From JAFGBI01 sp964454025 (GTDB taxonomy: Bacteria > Myxococcota_A > Polyangia > Polyangiales > Polyangiaceae): a DNA stretch of 64,000 bases. Below the pieces are notes generated by a model. That model was not told the origin of the DNA and did no database searches. It saw nothing but the letters and a program-made list of their open reading frames with translations. The translations under genes and the position numbers were made by a program. The stretch spans positions 1-64,000 of the forward strand of contig CAYVRP010000009.1 of the NCBI GenBank assembly GCA_964454025.1. The letters run 5' to 3'. Positions 57,165 to 64,000 of this stretch are shown here, one piece after another (position 1 is the first letter of the stretch; the number at the start of each line of letters is the position of its first letter).

Positions 57165-57887
57165 TCACTCTCCGCGTCGGATCGCGCGCTGGAGCCGGAC
57201 CAGGTTCGCGACCACGCCCGGCACGCGGCGGACGAGGTCGATGGACGGGGGCCGCTTCTCGACCACGCGGACGGGGATCTCGATGACGCGCCGGTGGGCG
57301 CGGTAGGCACGGATCACGAGCTCGCTGGCGAACACGTCGCGATCGACGACGCAGGCGCGGACCAGGTCGATGAGCCTCTCGCGGCGGAAGGCCTTGAGCC
57401 CGTGCGTGTCCGTGCCCTCGAACCCGAGCAGGATCCGGAGCAGCCCGCTGTAGAGCCGGCTCGCGGCGTGGCGGAGGAACGGCCGCTCGTCCGAGGCGCC
57501 GACCAGGAGCTTGGAGCCGATGACCAGCTCCGCGACGTCGCGTGCCAGCAGGTCGCCCGCGCGCACGTGGAAGTCGACGTCGCAGAGGTCGATCTCCTCG
57601 CAGATCACGAGCTCCCCGCGGGCGCGGAGGATCCCGCGCCGCAGGGCCTTGCCGTAGTTCGGCTCGTCGACCGACAGGAGGCTCACCTCGGGATACCGGG
57701 CCGAGAGCGCCTCGGCGACCCGGACGGTGCCGTCGGTGGAGCCGTTCTCCGCCAGGATCACCTCGTATGACCAACCGAGGGGGGCCAGCCGTTCGCGCAG
57801 GTCCACGACGGCCGCATGGAGGATCGGCTCCTCGTTGAAGACCGGGATCACGAAGCTTATCCGAGGGGAGCTCGCGGGATCAGGCAT
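57165..57887 (-). CDS. Glycosyltransferase family 2
   Basis: 240 residues, soluble GT-A fold of the dolichol-phosphate-mannose-synthase-like type. Visible are the start ISFVIPVFNEE, the donor-binding AENGSTDGT, an acidic segment EEIDLCDVDF where the DxD motif is expected, and GSKLLVGASDERPFLRHA. The signature GFEGTDTHGLKAFRRERL belongs to a recognisable GT2 subfamily. It probably transfers a sugar to a lipid carrier. The ATG at 57887 has GAGG six bases upstream and overlaps the preceding gene by eight bases; a start at 57938 would lie further inside that gene. Confidence 0.88.
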   Translation of the reverse strand: MPDPASSPRISFVIPVFNEEPILHAAVVDLRERLAPLGWSYEVILAENGSTDGTVRVAEALSARYPEVSLLSVDEPNYGKALRRGILRARGELVICEEIDLCDVDFHVRAGDLLARDVAELVIGSKLLVGASDERPFLRHAASRLYSGLLRILLGFEGTDTHGLKAFRRERLIDLVRACVVDRDVFASELVIRAYRAHRRVIEIPVRVVEKRPPSIDLVRRVPGVVANLVRLQRAIRRGE

Positions 57888-59190
57888 CGAGGACCTCGGC
57901 GGCGCGACACGCGGCGTCGCGCCCGGAGGCGAGCGCATCTTCCATGGAGGAGTAGCCCCACTCGCCGTAGCGGCCCGCGCTGATGACGCCGTGCTCGGCG
58001 AGGAACTCGAGCAGCCGGGCGGTGGCGGCGGCGTGGTGCCGATCCTGGATCACGTAGGCCGGCTCGAGGAGGCGCGGCTCGACGAACGCGATCGCGTCCG
58101 AGGGGCCGGTGAACCCGAGGTCGCGGAGCACAGCGGCCACCCGCGGCACCAGCGCGTCGAGCGCCGGGGGGCCGCGGTCCACGAGCTCGACGTAGTAGCC
58201 GCTCTGCCCCGGCGGGGCCATCTCCGGCGAGAGGTTCGAGTAGCAGCCGACGCGGTAGAAGGGGTGCTCTCGCTCCGGAAGGTAGACCCAGTGGTGGTCC
58301 GCGCGCGCCGGCGCCTCCACCGCGACGTCGAGGTAGCGCAGCGGCGTGGCGCGCAGCGCGGCGGCCGCCGCGCCGATCTCGGGCGGCGGCGCGACGAGGA
58401 GCCGCACCAGCGCGGGCAGCGGGATCGTGCTCACGAGCACCTCGTAGGGGACCACCCCGCCCGGGAGGTGGACCTCGCGGCGCGCGAGGTCCACGGCCGA
58501 AGGCGCGAGGCCGAGCTCGGCCGTGGCGCCGAGCTCGCGGTGCAGCGCGGCCGCCAGGGCACCGATGCCGCGGCGGGGGTAGAGGAAGCGCGCGTTGTAG
58601 CCCACCTCTTCGCTCACCAGCCCCACCGCCCCGGCGATCACCTGCTCCACGGTGGGGACGGGCAGGAAGCGGCCGCCCCCTTCAGCCGTGATCTCGTCCG
58701 CCGACTCGCCCCAGAGGCGCTCGTTGTACGGGATCATGAAGTGCGCGCTGATCCCGGCGCCGAACCGCTGCTGGCAGAGCTCGGCGAAGCTCCGCGGCGG
58801 CGGCCCCGGCGGGGCGCTGCGCGCCGCGAGGAACCCCATTACGCAGTCGTACGCGACCCGTGGCGGCAGTCCGTACGCGTTCGACTGGAATGGGTAGCGG
58901 GTGAGCACGCCATGGGAGTAGACGCGGCTCCGCCGCTCGAGCTCGAGGCAGTCGTCGCCGAGCCAGCCGAGCACGCGCCGGCGCAGGGTTTCGTCGCGGA
59001 GGTGGAGCACGTGTCCGGTGAGGTCGAAGCGGAACCCCCGCACCTCCCGGGTGCGCGCGTGGCCGCCGACCTCGGTCGACCGCTCGACGAGTCGGAACGG
59101 GACCGCGCGATCGCGCAGATGGACGGCGGCGCTCAGGCCGGTGAGCCCCGCACCGAGGATCAACACGGGGGGGCCGGCCGCGGCGGTCAT
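57880..59190 (-). CDS. FAD-dependent oxidoreductase, amine oxidase / UDP-galactopyranose mutase-like
   Basis: 436 residues. A Rossmann FAD-binding start (VLILGAGLTGLSAAVHL) is followed by RSTEVGGHARTREVRGFRFD. The middle contains YPFQSNAYGLP, FGAGISAHFMIPYNERLWG and FLYPRRGIGALAAAL. The C-terminal FAD contact is GRYGEWGYSSMEDALASGRD. These fit the amine-oxidase/UGM-like superfamily found next to glycosyltransferases. A role in making or modifying an activated sugar or polyprenyl-linked intermediate is inferred. The gene follows polA by 52 bases and overlaps the GT2 gene by eight. Confidence 0.85.
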   Translation of the reverse strand: MTAAAGPPVLILGAGLTGLSAAVHLRDRAVPFRLVERSTEVGGHARTREVRGFRFDLTGHVLHLRDETLRRRVLGWLGDDCLELERRSRVYSHGVLTRYPFQSNAYGLPPRVAYDCVMGFLAARSAPPGPPPRSFAELCQQRFGAGISAHFMIPYNERLWGESADEITAEGGGRFLPVPTVEQVIAGAVGLVSEEVGYNARFLYPRRGIGALAAALHRELGATAELGLAPSAVDLARREVHLPGGVVPYEVLVSTIPLPALVRLLVAPPPEIGAAAAALRATPLRYLDVAVEAPARADHHWVYLPEREHPFYRVGCYSNLSPEMAPPGQSGYYVELVDRGPPALDALVPRVAAVLRDLGFTGPSDAIAFVEPRLLEPAYVIQDRHHAAATARLLEFLAEHGVISAGRYGEWGYSSMEDALASGRDAACRAAEVLDA

Positions 59191-59242
59191 CCTCGCGGCC
59201 GGTCCTCTACCACCCGCGCGGTGCGGTCGTCACGCGGGAGCG

Positions 59243-61993
59243 TCAGTGGGCCGCGCTCCAGTCTGGCCCGACGCCCACGTCGACCACCAGGGGGACCGCC
59301 AGGTCGATCACCCCCTCCATGGTCCGCCGGATGGCCGCGCGGGCGGCCTCGGCCTCCGCCACGGGGACCTCGAACACCAGCTCGTCGTGGACCGTTAGCA
59401 CCATGCGCGCGCCGGGGGTCGGGGGGGAGGTGAAGGCGATCATGGCGAGCTTGAACAGGTCCGCGGCCGAGCCCTGGATGGGCATGTTCATGGCGATGCG
59501 CTCGGCGGCGAGCCGCTGCGCGCGGTTGGCGCTGCCGATGTCGGGCACCCGGCGCCGCCGGCCGAGCATGCTGCGGACCGCCTCGCCGGCCCGCGCGCTC
59601 TCGAGCGTCCGGTCCATGAAGCGGCGCACGCCGGGGTAGCGGCGGTAGTACGCGGCGATGAAGCTCGAGGCTTCGGCGCGCGAGATGCCGAGGCTCTTGG
59701 CGAGGCCGAGGTCGCCCTGGCCGTAGATGATCCCGAAGTTCACCGCCTTGGCCCGGCGCCGTAGCTCCGGGGTCACCCCCGCCTCGTCGACATCGAACAC
59801 CTCCATGGCGGTGCGGGTGTGGATGTCCTGGCCCCGGCGGAAGGCGTCGATCAGCACCGGATCGGAGGACAGGTGGGCGAGGATCCGCAGCTCGATCTGC
59901 GAGTAGTCGGCGCTCACCAGGGTGTGCCCCGGGGGCGCCACGAACGCGGCGCGGATCTGCCGCCCGAGCTCGCTGCGGACGGGGATGTTCTGCAGGTTCG
60001 GGTCGCTCGAGGACAGGCGACCCGTGGCGGTCACCGCCTGCTCCCAGCAGGTGTGGATGCGGCCCGTGAGGGGGTTCACCAGCGTCGGGAGGGTGTCGAC
60101 GTAGGTCCCCTTGAGCTTGTGGAGCTGACGCAGCTCGAGCACCACCCGCGGCAGCTCGTGCTGGTCGCTCAGCGCCTCGAGGGTCTCGGCGTCCGTCGAA
60201 CGGGACGTCTTCGTGCGCTTGATCGGCTTGAGCGCCAGCTCGTCGAACAGGATCCGTTCGAGCTGGCGCGGCGAGTGCACGTTGAAATCCCGGCCCGCGA
60301 CGCGGTGGGCCTCCTGCTCGAGGCGCGCGAGCTCGGCGTCGATGTGGCGGGCGAGGCCGCGGAGGCGGTCACGATCCACGAGCACGCCGTCGAGCTCCAT
60401 CCGCGCCAGGATCCGCGTCAGGGGCAGCTCGACGCGCTCGTACAGCTCCGTGAGGCGCTCCTCCGCGAGCCGCGGCTCGAGGCGATCGGCGAGGTCGAGC
60501 AGCAGCGGCGCCCGGCCGCCCACCAGGCGGGCGAGGGTCGGCACCGGTACCCCCTCGAGATCGACGCGGTGACCCCGGGCCGCGCGCGCGATCTCGGCGC
60601 GGGTGGTGGGCGTGACGCCGAGCTCGCGGTGGCAGAGCGCCTCGAGATTGTGCGGCGCCTCCGGATCGAGCAGGTAGCTCATCAGGAGCGTGTCGTGGCG
60701 CGGCGGTCCGAGGCCGAGCCCCACCGCCCTCAGGTGCACCTCGGCTCGCTTCGCGTCGTGCAGCACCCGCGCGGGGACCGGCGCCTCGAGCAGCCGGGCG
60801 AGCGCCGCGCGCACGCCGGGCGCGGGCCCGTGTTCGGTCGCTCCGGGGTCCGCGCCCCCGAGCGGCACGAAGTAGCCGCGTCCCGGCTCGAAGGCGATCC
60901 CGATTCCGGCCAGGGCCACCCCGAGGCGCGCCTCGCGGACGGGCTCCACGGTCAAGGCGAGCCGCGGCGCCGCGAGGGCGCGCGCCACGAGCGCGTCGAG
61001 GCTGGCCGGGTCGTCGATGACGGTCACCTCGGGCGCCCCCGCCGCGCCGGTGGCGCGGGCCGGGCTCGCGGTTTCCACCCCGCTCGGGGCGGGGGCCGGG
61101 GGGGCGGGCTCCTCGGCCTCGTCCAGGGCGGCGAGCAGCCGCGAGAAGCCGAGCTCGGCGTACAGGGCGCGGAGCCGGGCCCGATCCGGTGGTCCTGGCC
61201 GGAGCCGGTCGAGATCGGGGTCGATCTGGGCGTCGGTGCGCAGCGTCACCAGCTGGCGGCTCAGGTACGCCTGCTCGCGGTGCAGCGCGAGCGTTTCGCG
61301 GAGCTTGGCTCGGGGGATCCGGTCGAGCGCCGCGTAGAGCCGGTCGAGCGTCCCGTGCTCGCGGAGCAGATCCCGGGCCGTCTTCGGGCCCACGGTGGGC
61401 ACGCCCGGGACGTTGTCCGAGGTGTCCCCCATCAGCGCGAGCAGGTCCCCGAGCTGCGCGACCTCGACGCCGAACCGCTCCACGACTTCGGCGGGACCGA
61501 CGACCCGATCGCGCATGGTGTCCCAGACCAGCACGTCGTCGCCGACGAGCTGCATGAGGTCCTTGTCGCCGCTGACGACGATCACCCGGAGCCGCCGCTC
61601 GCGTGCCCGCTGCACGGCCGTCGCGATGAGATCGTCTGCCTCCAGGCCGTCCTGCTGCAGGACCGGGATCGCCAGGGCGTCGATCACGGCCCGGACGCGG
61701 GGGAACTGGACCACCAGATCCGCGGGCGGCGTGGCGCGGTTGGCCTTGTACGCGTCGTAGATCGTCTTGCGGAAGCTCGGGCAGGGCGCATCCATCGCCA
61801 CCGCCAGGCGGCGAGGCCGGCGTTGCCGGAGCATCCGCTCGAGCATCGTGACGGTGCCGTACACGGCATGCGTTGGCTCGCCCGCCGCGTTCGTGAGGGG
61901 GGCGAGGGCGTGGTAGGCCCGGAAGACGTAGCCGCTCAGGTCGACGAGGTGGAGGACGTCGTCGGCTCCCGGGTCGAACAGCGGCGTGCCCAT
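59243..61993 (-). CDS. polA: DNA polymerase I
   Basis: 916 residues. The 5' nuclease domain (1 to about 290) is intact: LVDLSGYVFRAYHAL, GLEADDLIATAV, VVSGDKDLMQLVGDD and GDTSDNVPGVPTVGPKTA. The central 3'-5' exonuclease-like domain appears degenerate. The usual DxE motif reads LALTVEPV, and the other two catalytic Asp positions are not recognisable, so proofreading is probably absent. The polymerase domain is complete, with motif A VSADYSQIELRILAHLS, O-helix RRAKAVNFGIIYGQG and motif C VLTVHDELVFEV. The domain order and length match the usual 850-930 residues. Confidence 0.97.
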   Translation of the reverse strand: MGTPLFDPGADDVLHLVDLSGYVFRAYHALAPLTNAAGEPTHAVYGTVTMLERMLRQRRPRRLAVAMDAPCPSFRKTIYDAYKANRATPPADLVVQFPRVRAVIDALAIPVLQQDGLEADDLIATAVQRARERRLRVIVVSGDKDLMQLVGDDVLVWDTMRDRVVGPAEVVERFGVEVAQLGDLLALMGDTSDNVPGVPTVGPKTARDLLREHGTLDRLYAALDRIPRAKLRETLALHREQAYLSRQLVTLRTDAQIDPDLDRLRPGPPDRARLRALYAELGFSRLLAALDEAEEPAPPAPAPSGVETASPARATGAAGAPEVTVIDDPASLDALVARALAAPRLALTVEPVREARLGVALAGIGIAFEPGRGYFVPLGGADPGATEHGPAPGVRAALARLLEAPVPARVLHDAKRAEVHLRAVGLGLGPPRHDTLLMSYLLDPEAPHNLEALCHRELGVTPTTRAEIARAARGHRVDLEGVPVPTLARLVGGRAPLLLDLADRLEPRLAEERLTELYERVELPLTRILARMELDGVLVDRDRLRGLARHIDAELARLEQEAHRVAGRDFNVHSPRQLERILFDELALKPIKRTKTSRSTDAETLEALSDQHELPRVVLELRQLHKLKGTYVDTLPTLVNPLTGRIHTCWEQAVTATGRLSSSDPNLQNIPVRSELGRQIRAAFVAPPGHTLVSADYSQIELRILAHLSSDPVLIDAFRRGQDIHTRTAMEVFDVDEAGVTPELRRRAKAVNFGIIYGQGDLGLAKSLGISRAEASSFIAAYYRRYPGVRRFMDRTLESARAGEAVRSMLGRRRRVPDIGSANRAQRLAAERIAMNMPIQGSAADLFKLAMIAFTSPPTPGARMVLTVHDELVFEVPVAEAEAARAAIRRTMEGVIDLAVPLVVDVGVGPDWSAAH

Positions 61994-62158
61994 GGCCCCC
62001 GCTTACCGCCCCCGCCCGAGGGCGGCCAGCCGGGGTCTAGCTTGACGATGGAGGGGGACTGGAGACGAACCCTTCCATCTACCGACAATGGCTCGCAATT
62101 GATTACATCTGGGTGACAAGTCGGGTGGGGCGGGGGTGGTAGATGGTCCCCAGGCGCC
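61994..62158. promoter_or_regulatory. Divergent regulatory region between polA and a membrane GT2
   Basis: 165 bases with a clearly AT-richer centre (about 62040-62125). It includes TTGACG at 62042, CAATTG at 62096 and TTACATCTGGGTGACA. Both flanking genes probably start transcription here. I could not place a pair of boxes with normal spacing for either direction with confidence. Confidence 0.45.
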
Positions 62159-63664
62159 ATGATCCTCGCCCTCGTCCTCGCGTACTTCTTCTGTTTCTCC
62201 GTGCTCTGCCTGTTCGGGCTGCACCGGGCCCAGCTCGTCGCGCGGGCCTTCTGGCACCGGCACCGGATCCGGACGATGGCCCGGACGGTGGACGTGCCGG
62301 ACGACGAGCTGCCGCTGGTGACGATCCAGCTGCCCATGTTCAACGAGGCCACCGTGGCCCGGCGGCTCATCGAGGCCACGGGGCGCATGGACTACCCCCG
62401 CGATCGCTTCGAGATCCAGGTCCTCGACGACTCCACCGACGAGACGTGCGGGATCGCGGAGGCGGCCGTGGCCGCTCTGCAGGAGCGCGGGGTGCGCGCC
62501 TACTACCTGCGGCGCCCCGACCGCGTCGGTTACAAGGCGGGCGCGCTCGACTTCGGGCTCCGCACCGCGCGCGGCGAGCTGGTGGCGATCTTCGACGCGG
62601 ACTTCATCCCGCAGCCGAGCTTCCTCCGCTCCGTGGTCGGTAACTTCCGCGATCCCCGCGTGGCGGTCGTCCAGACGCGCTGGGACCACCTGAACCGCGA
62701 CCTGAACCTGCTCACCAGCGTGCAGGCGCTGATGCTCGACGGGCATCACCTGGTGGAGAACCGGGTTCGCTCGGCGGCGGGGCTCCTGTGGAACTTCTCC
62801 GGCACGGGCGGGGTGTGGCGGCGGCAGGCGATCGACGACGCCGGCGGCTGGCAGCACGACACCATCACCGAAGACCTCGATCTGAGCTACCGGGCACAGC
62901 TCCGGGGCTGGAAGTTCGTCTACCGCGCGGACGTCCTGACGCCTTCCGAGTTGCCCGAGGACATGTCGGCGTTCCGCGCCCAGCAGTACCGGTGGGCCAA
63001 GGGGACGGTGCAGACGGCGCGCAAGACCCTCGGCCGTGTGTTCAGGAGCGAGCTGACGCTGGCGCAGAAGCTCGAGGCGCTGTTCCACCTCACGCCGCAC
63101 TTCGCCTATCCGTTGATCGTCGCGCTCACGGTGCTGCTCCTGCCGACCGTGACGTTCATGCCGGCGTCCTCGATCGAGGACATGATCCTCGTCGATCTGC
63201 CCATCACCGTCGCGACCACCGGGTCCCTGGCCCTGTTCTACGGCCTCGCCAACCTGGCGCAGGGGCGCTCCCTGATGTCGGCGCTGGTGCGGCTCCCCGT
63301 GTTGGGGGCGCTCAACGCGGGCCTCGCGCCGAACCAGGCCCGCGCGGTCTGGTCGGGGCTGCGGACCATGGCCGGCGAGTTCGTCCGCACCCCCAAGAAG
63401 GGTGAGCGCGCGGGTCGGTACTGGCAGGCGGCCCAGCTCCCCTGGATCGAGATGGTCCTCTCCGCCGTCTCCCTCACCACCGTGGTCGCCGCGTTTCAGC
63501 ACGGCCACTACTTCGCGGGTCCCTTCGCGGCGCTCTTCGCGGTGGGGTATGCGTCCGTGGCCTACCTCGTCATCTCCGAGCAGGCGATGCGGCGCCGGGC
63601 CGAGCGCGGCTCGATCCCGGCGCCCGCCCCGGCGGAGCCCGCGCGCATCGCGCGGGCGGCGTGA
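62159..63664 (+). CDS. Membrane processive glycosyltransferase, GT2 (cellulose/mannan synthase-like)
   Basis: 501 residues. An N-terminal TM helix (ALVLAYFFCFSVLCLFGL) is followed by a cytoplasmic GT-A domain with all processive signatures: LDDSTDE (D90, D91), IFDADFIP (DxD at 146-148), TITEDLDLS (TED at 237-239) and QQYRW (275-279). Four or more TM segments follow (about 305-340, 350-370 and 430-480). The sequence resembles CslA/glucomannan-type synthases that polymerise and export a beta-linked polysaccharide. The product is not predictable. No c-di-GMP-binding PilZ domain is attached. It is divergent from polA. Confidence 0.92.
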   Translation: MILALVLAYFFCFSVLCLFGLHRAQLVARAFWHRHRIRTMARTVDVPDDELPLVTIQLPMFNEATVARRLIEATGRMDYPRDRFEIQVLDDSTDETCGIAEAAVAALQERGVRAYYLRRPDRVGYKAGALDFGLRTARGELVAIFDADFIPQPSFLRSVVGNFRDPRVAVVQTRWDHLNRDLNLLTSVQALMLDGHHLVENRVRSAAGLLWNFSGTGGVWRRQAIDDAGGWQHDTITEDLDLSYRAQLRGWKFVYRADVLTPSELPEDMSAFRAQQYRWAKGTVQTARKTLGRVFRSELTLAQKLEALFHLTPHFAYPLIVALTVLLLPTVTFMPASSIEDMILVDLPITVATTGSLALFYGLANLAQGRSLMSALVRLPVLGALNAGLAPNQARAVWSGLRTMAGEFVRTPKKGERAGRYWQAAQLPWIEMVLSAVSLTTVVAAFQHGHYFAGPFAALFAVGYASVAYLVISEQAMRRRAERGSIPAPAPAEPARIARAA

Positions 63665-63842
63665 GCCATGGGTGGCCCTCCGCGCCGGCCGCGGCGGGGG
63701 CGCCACGCGATCGCGCGTGGTGCGGGCGCCGCAGCGCGCCTGGCCGACGGCCGCAGGGCCGACGCGCGCCAGCGTGGCCCAGGGCGCAACGCGACGTGGC
63801 CGGCTGGCTCGCGCGGCGGCGCGCGCCACCGGGAGCGGTCGA

Positions 63843-63870
63843 TGGACAACCGAGCCTGACGGGGTACCAT
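63843..63870 (+). promoter_or_regulatory. Candidate promoter for ihfA
   Basis: TGGACA at 63843-63848 (5 of 6) and TACCAT at 63865-63870 (4 of 6) are separated by 16 bases. The predicted start near 63877 leaves a leader of about 60 bases before the ihfA ATG. The 170 bases before it, back to the GT2 stop, show no gene. Confidence 0.45.
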
Positions 63871-63938
63871 CGCCAGTCGGTGCGGCGACGACGCGCGGTC
63901 AGCGCGGATCCGGGATGGCGATGGAGTAGGGGAGACCC

Positions 63939-64000
63939 ATGACCAAGGCGGATATCGTGCAGGCGGTCTATTCGCGGCTGGGCGGCTTCTCGAAGAAGGA
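63939..64000 (+). CDS. ihfA: Integration host factor alpha subunit, N-terminus only
   Basis: The ATG at 63939 opens a frame reading MTKADIVQAVYSRLGGFSKK up to the window edge, which matches the start of IhfA (typically MTKADIVE..GGFSKKEA). GGGGAG lies five to ten bases upstream. IHF is a DNA-bending heterodimer used in replication, recombination and promoter architecture. Only about 20 residues are visible, so this could be another HU/IHF-family member. Confidence 0.85.
   Translation, partial: MTKADIVQAVYSRLGGFSKK

Noticed and set aside
63665..63938. Short open frames after the membrane GT2
   Set aside because: Low-complexity translations overlapping each other in several frames. The region fits an ihfA leader and promoter better.

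Overview
The window reads as ordinary chromosome from a very GC-rich Gram-negative bacterium, most likely a Myxococcota (Polyangia-like) deltaproteobacterium. This is an inference from gene content. It has a Ser/Thr kinase fused to a membrane anchor, a small lipoprotein with the Cys-rich repeat common in myxobacteria, very large TPR proteins, zinc-ribbon/TM/TPR architecture, an outer-membrane D15-type barrel, and many lipoproteins with Pro/Ala-rich linkers. Third codon positions are so GC-rich that long antisense open frames cover almost every real gene. I left those out and chose frames by family recognition.

Layout. 1-45 is the 3' part of a tRNA-Arg(CCG). 0.7-10.6 kb holds a Uma2-type nuclease-like gene, a coupled pair of lysine 2,3-aminomutase (kamA) and an ATP-grasp/acetyltransferase fusion, an FHA protein with a predicted ribbon-helix-helix N-terminus, a gamma-glutamyltransferase lipoprotein, a GT4 glycosyltransferase, ribosomal protein S21 and an Asp-box protein. 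10.6-26.2 kb carries two giant TPR proteins overlapping by 4 bp, a degenerate parvulin-like membrane protein and a zinc-ribbon/TM/TPR protein. 26.3-32.7 kb is core machinery: dnaG-rpoD, divergent from atpD-atpC. 32.8-35.6 kb is a kinase / TPR protein / Cys-rich lipoprotein operon. 35.7-45.1 kb holds rsmA with a lipoprotein, then a DUF4350-MoxR pair and, about 4 kb away, the DUF58 protein that usually accompanies them. Between these lie DUF1015, D15-barrel and Sel1-like genes. 45.4-50.4 kb has a tiny conserved-looking protein behind a good promoter candidate and two overlapping propeller-like lipoproteins. 50.5-64 kb contains mutS, hrpB, a HAD phosphatase, a polA / FAD-oxidoreductase / GT2 operon, a membrane GT2 synthase and the first codons of ihfA.

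How the genes may work together. DNA replication and repair are well represented (dnaG, rpoD, polA, mutS, ihfA), as are energy (F1 beta and epsilon subunits) and translation (S21, RsmA, tRNA-Arg). The accessory part is envelope-centred: polysaccharide glycosyltransferases, an outer-membrane barrel, lipoproteins and TPR scaffolds. The most distinctive modules are (i) kamA with an ATP-grasp-GNAT fusion, which suggests an acetylated or ligated beta-lysine product; (ii) twin giant TPR proteins sharing a similar C-terminal domain of unknown function; and (iii) a predicted RHH-FHA fusion. Translational coupling is widespread: many gene pairs overlap by 1-4 bases, often with TTG or GTG as the coupled start. 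I saw no CRISPR array, prophage, insertion sequence or rRNA.
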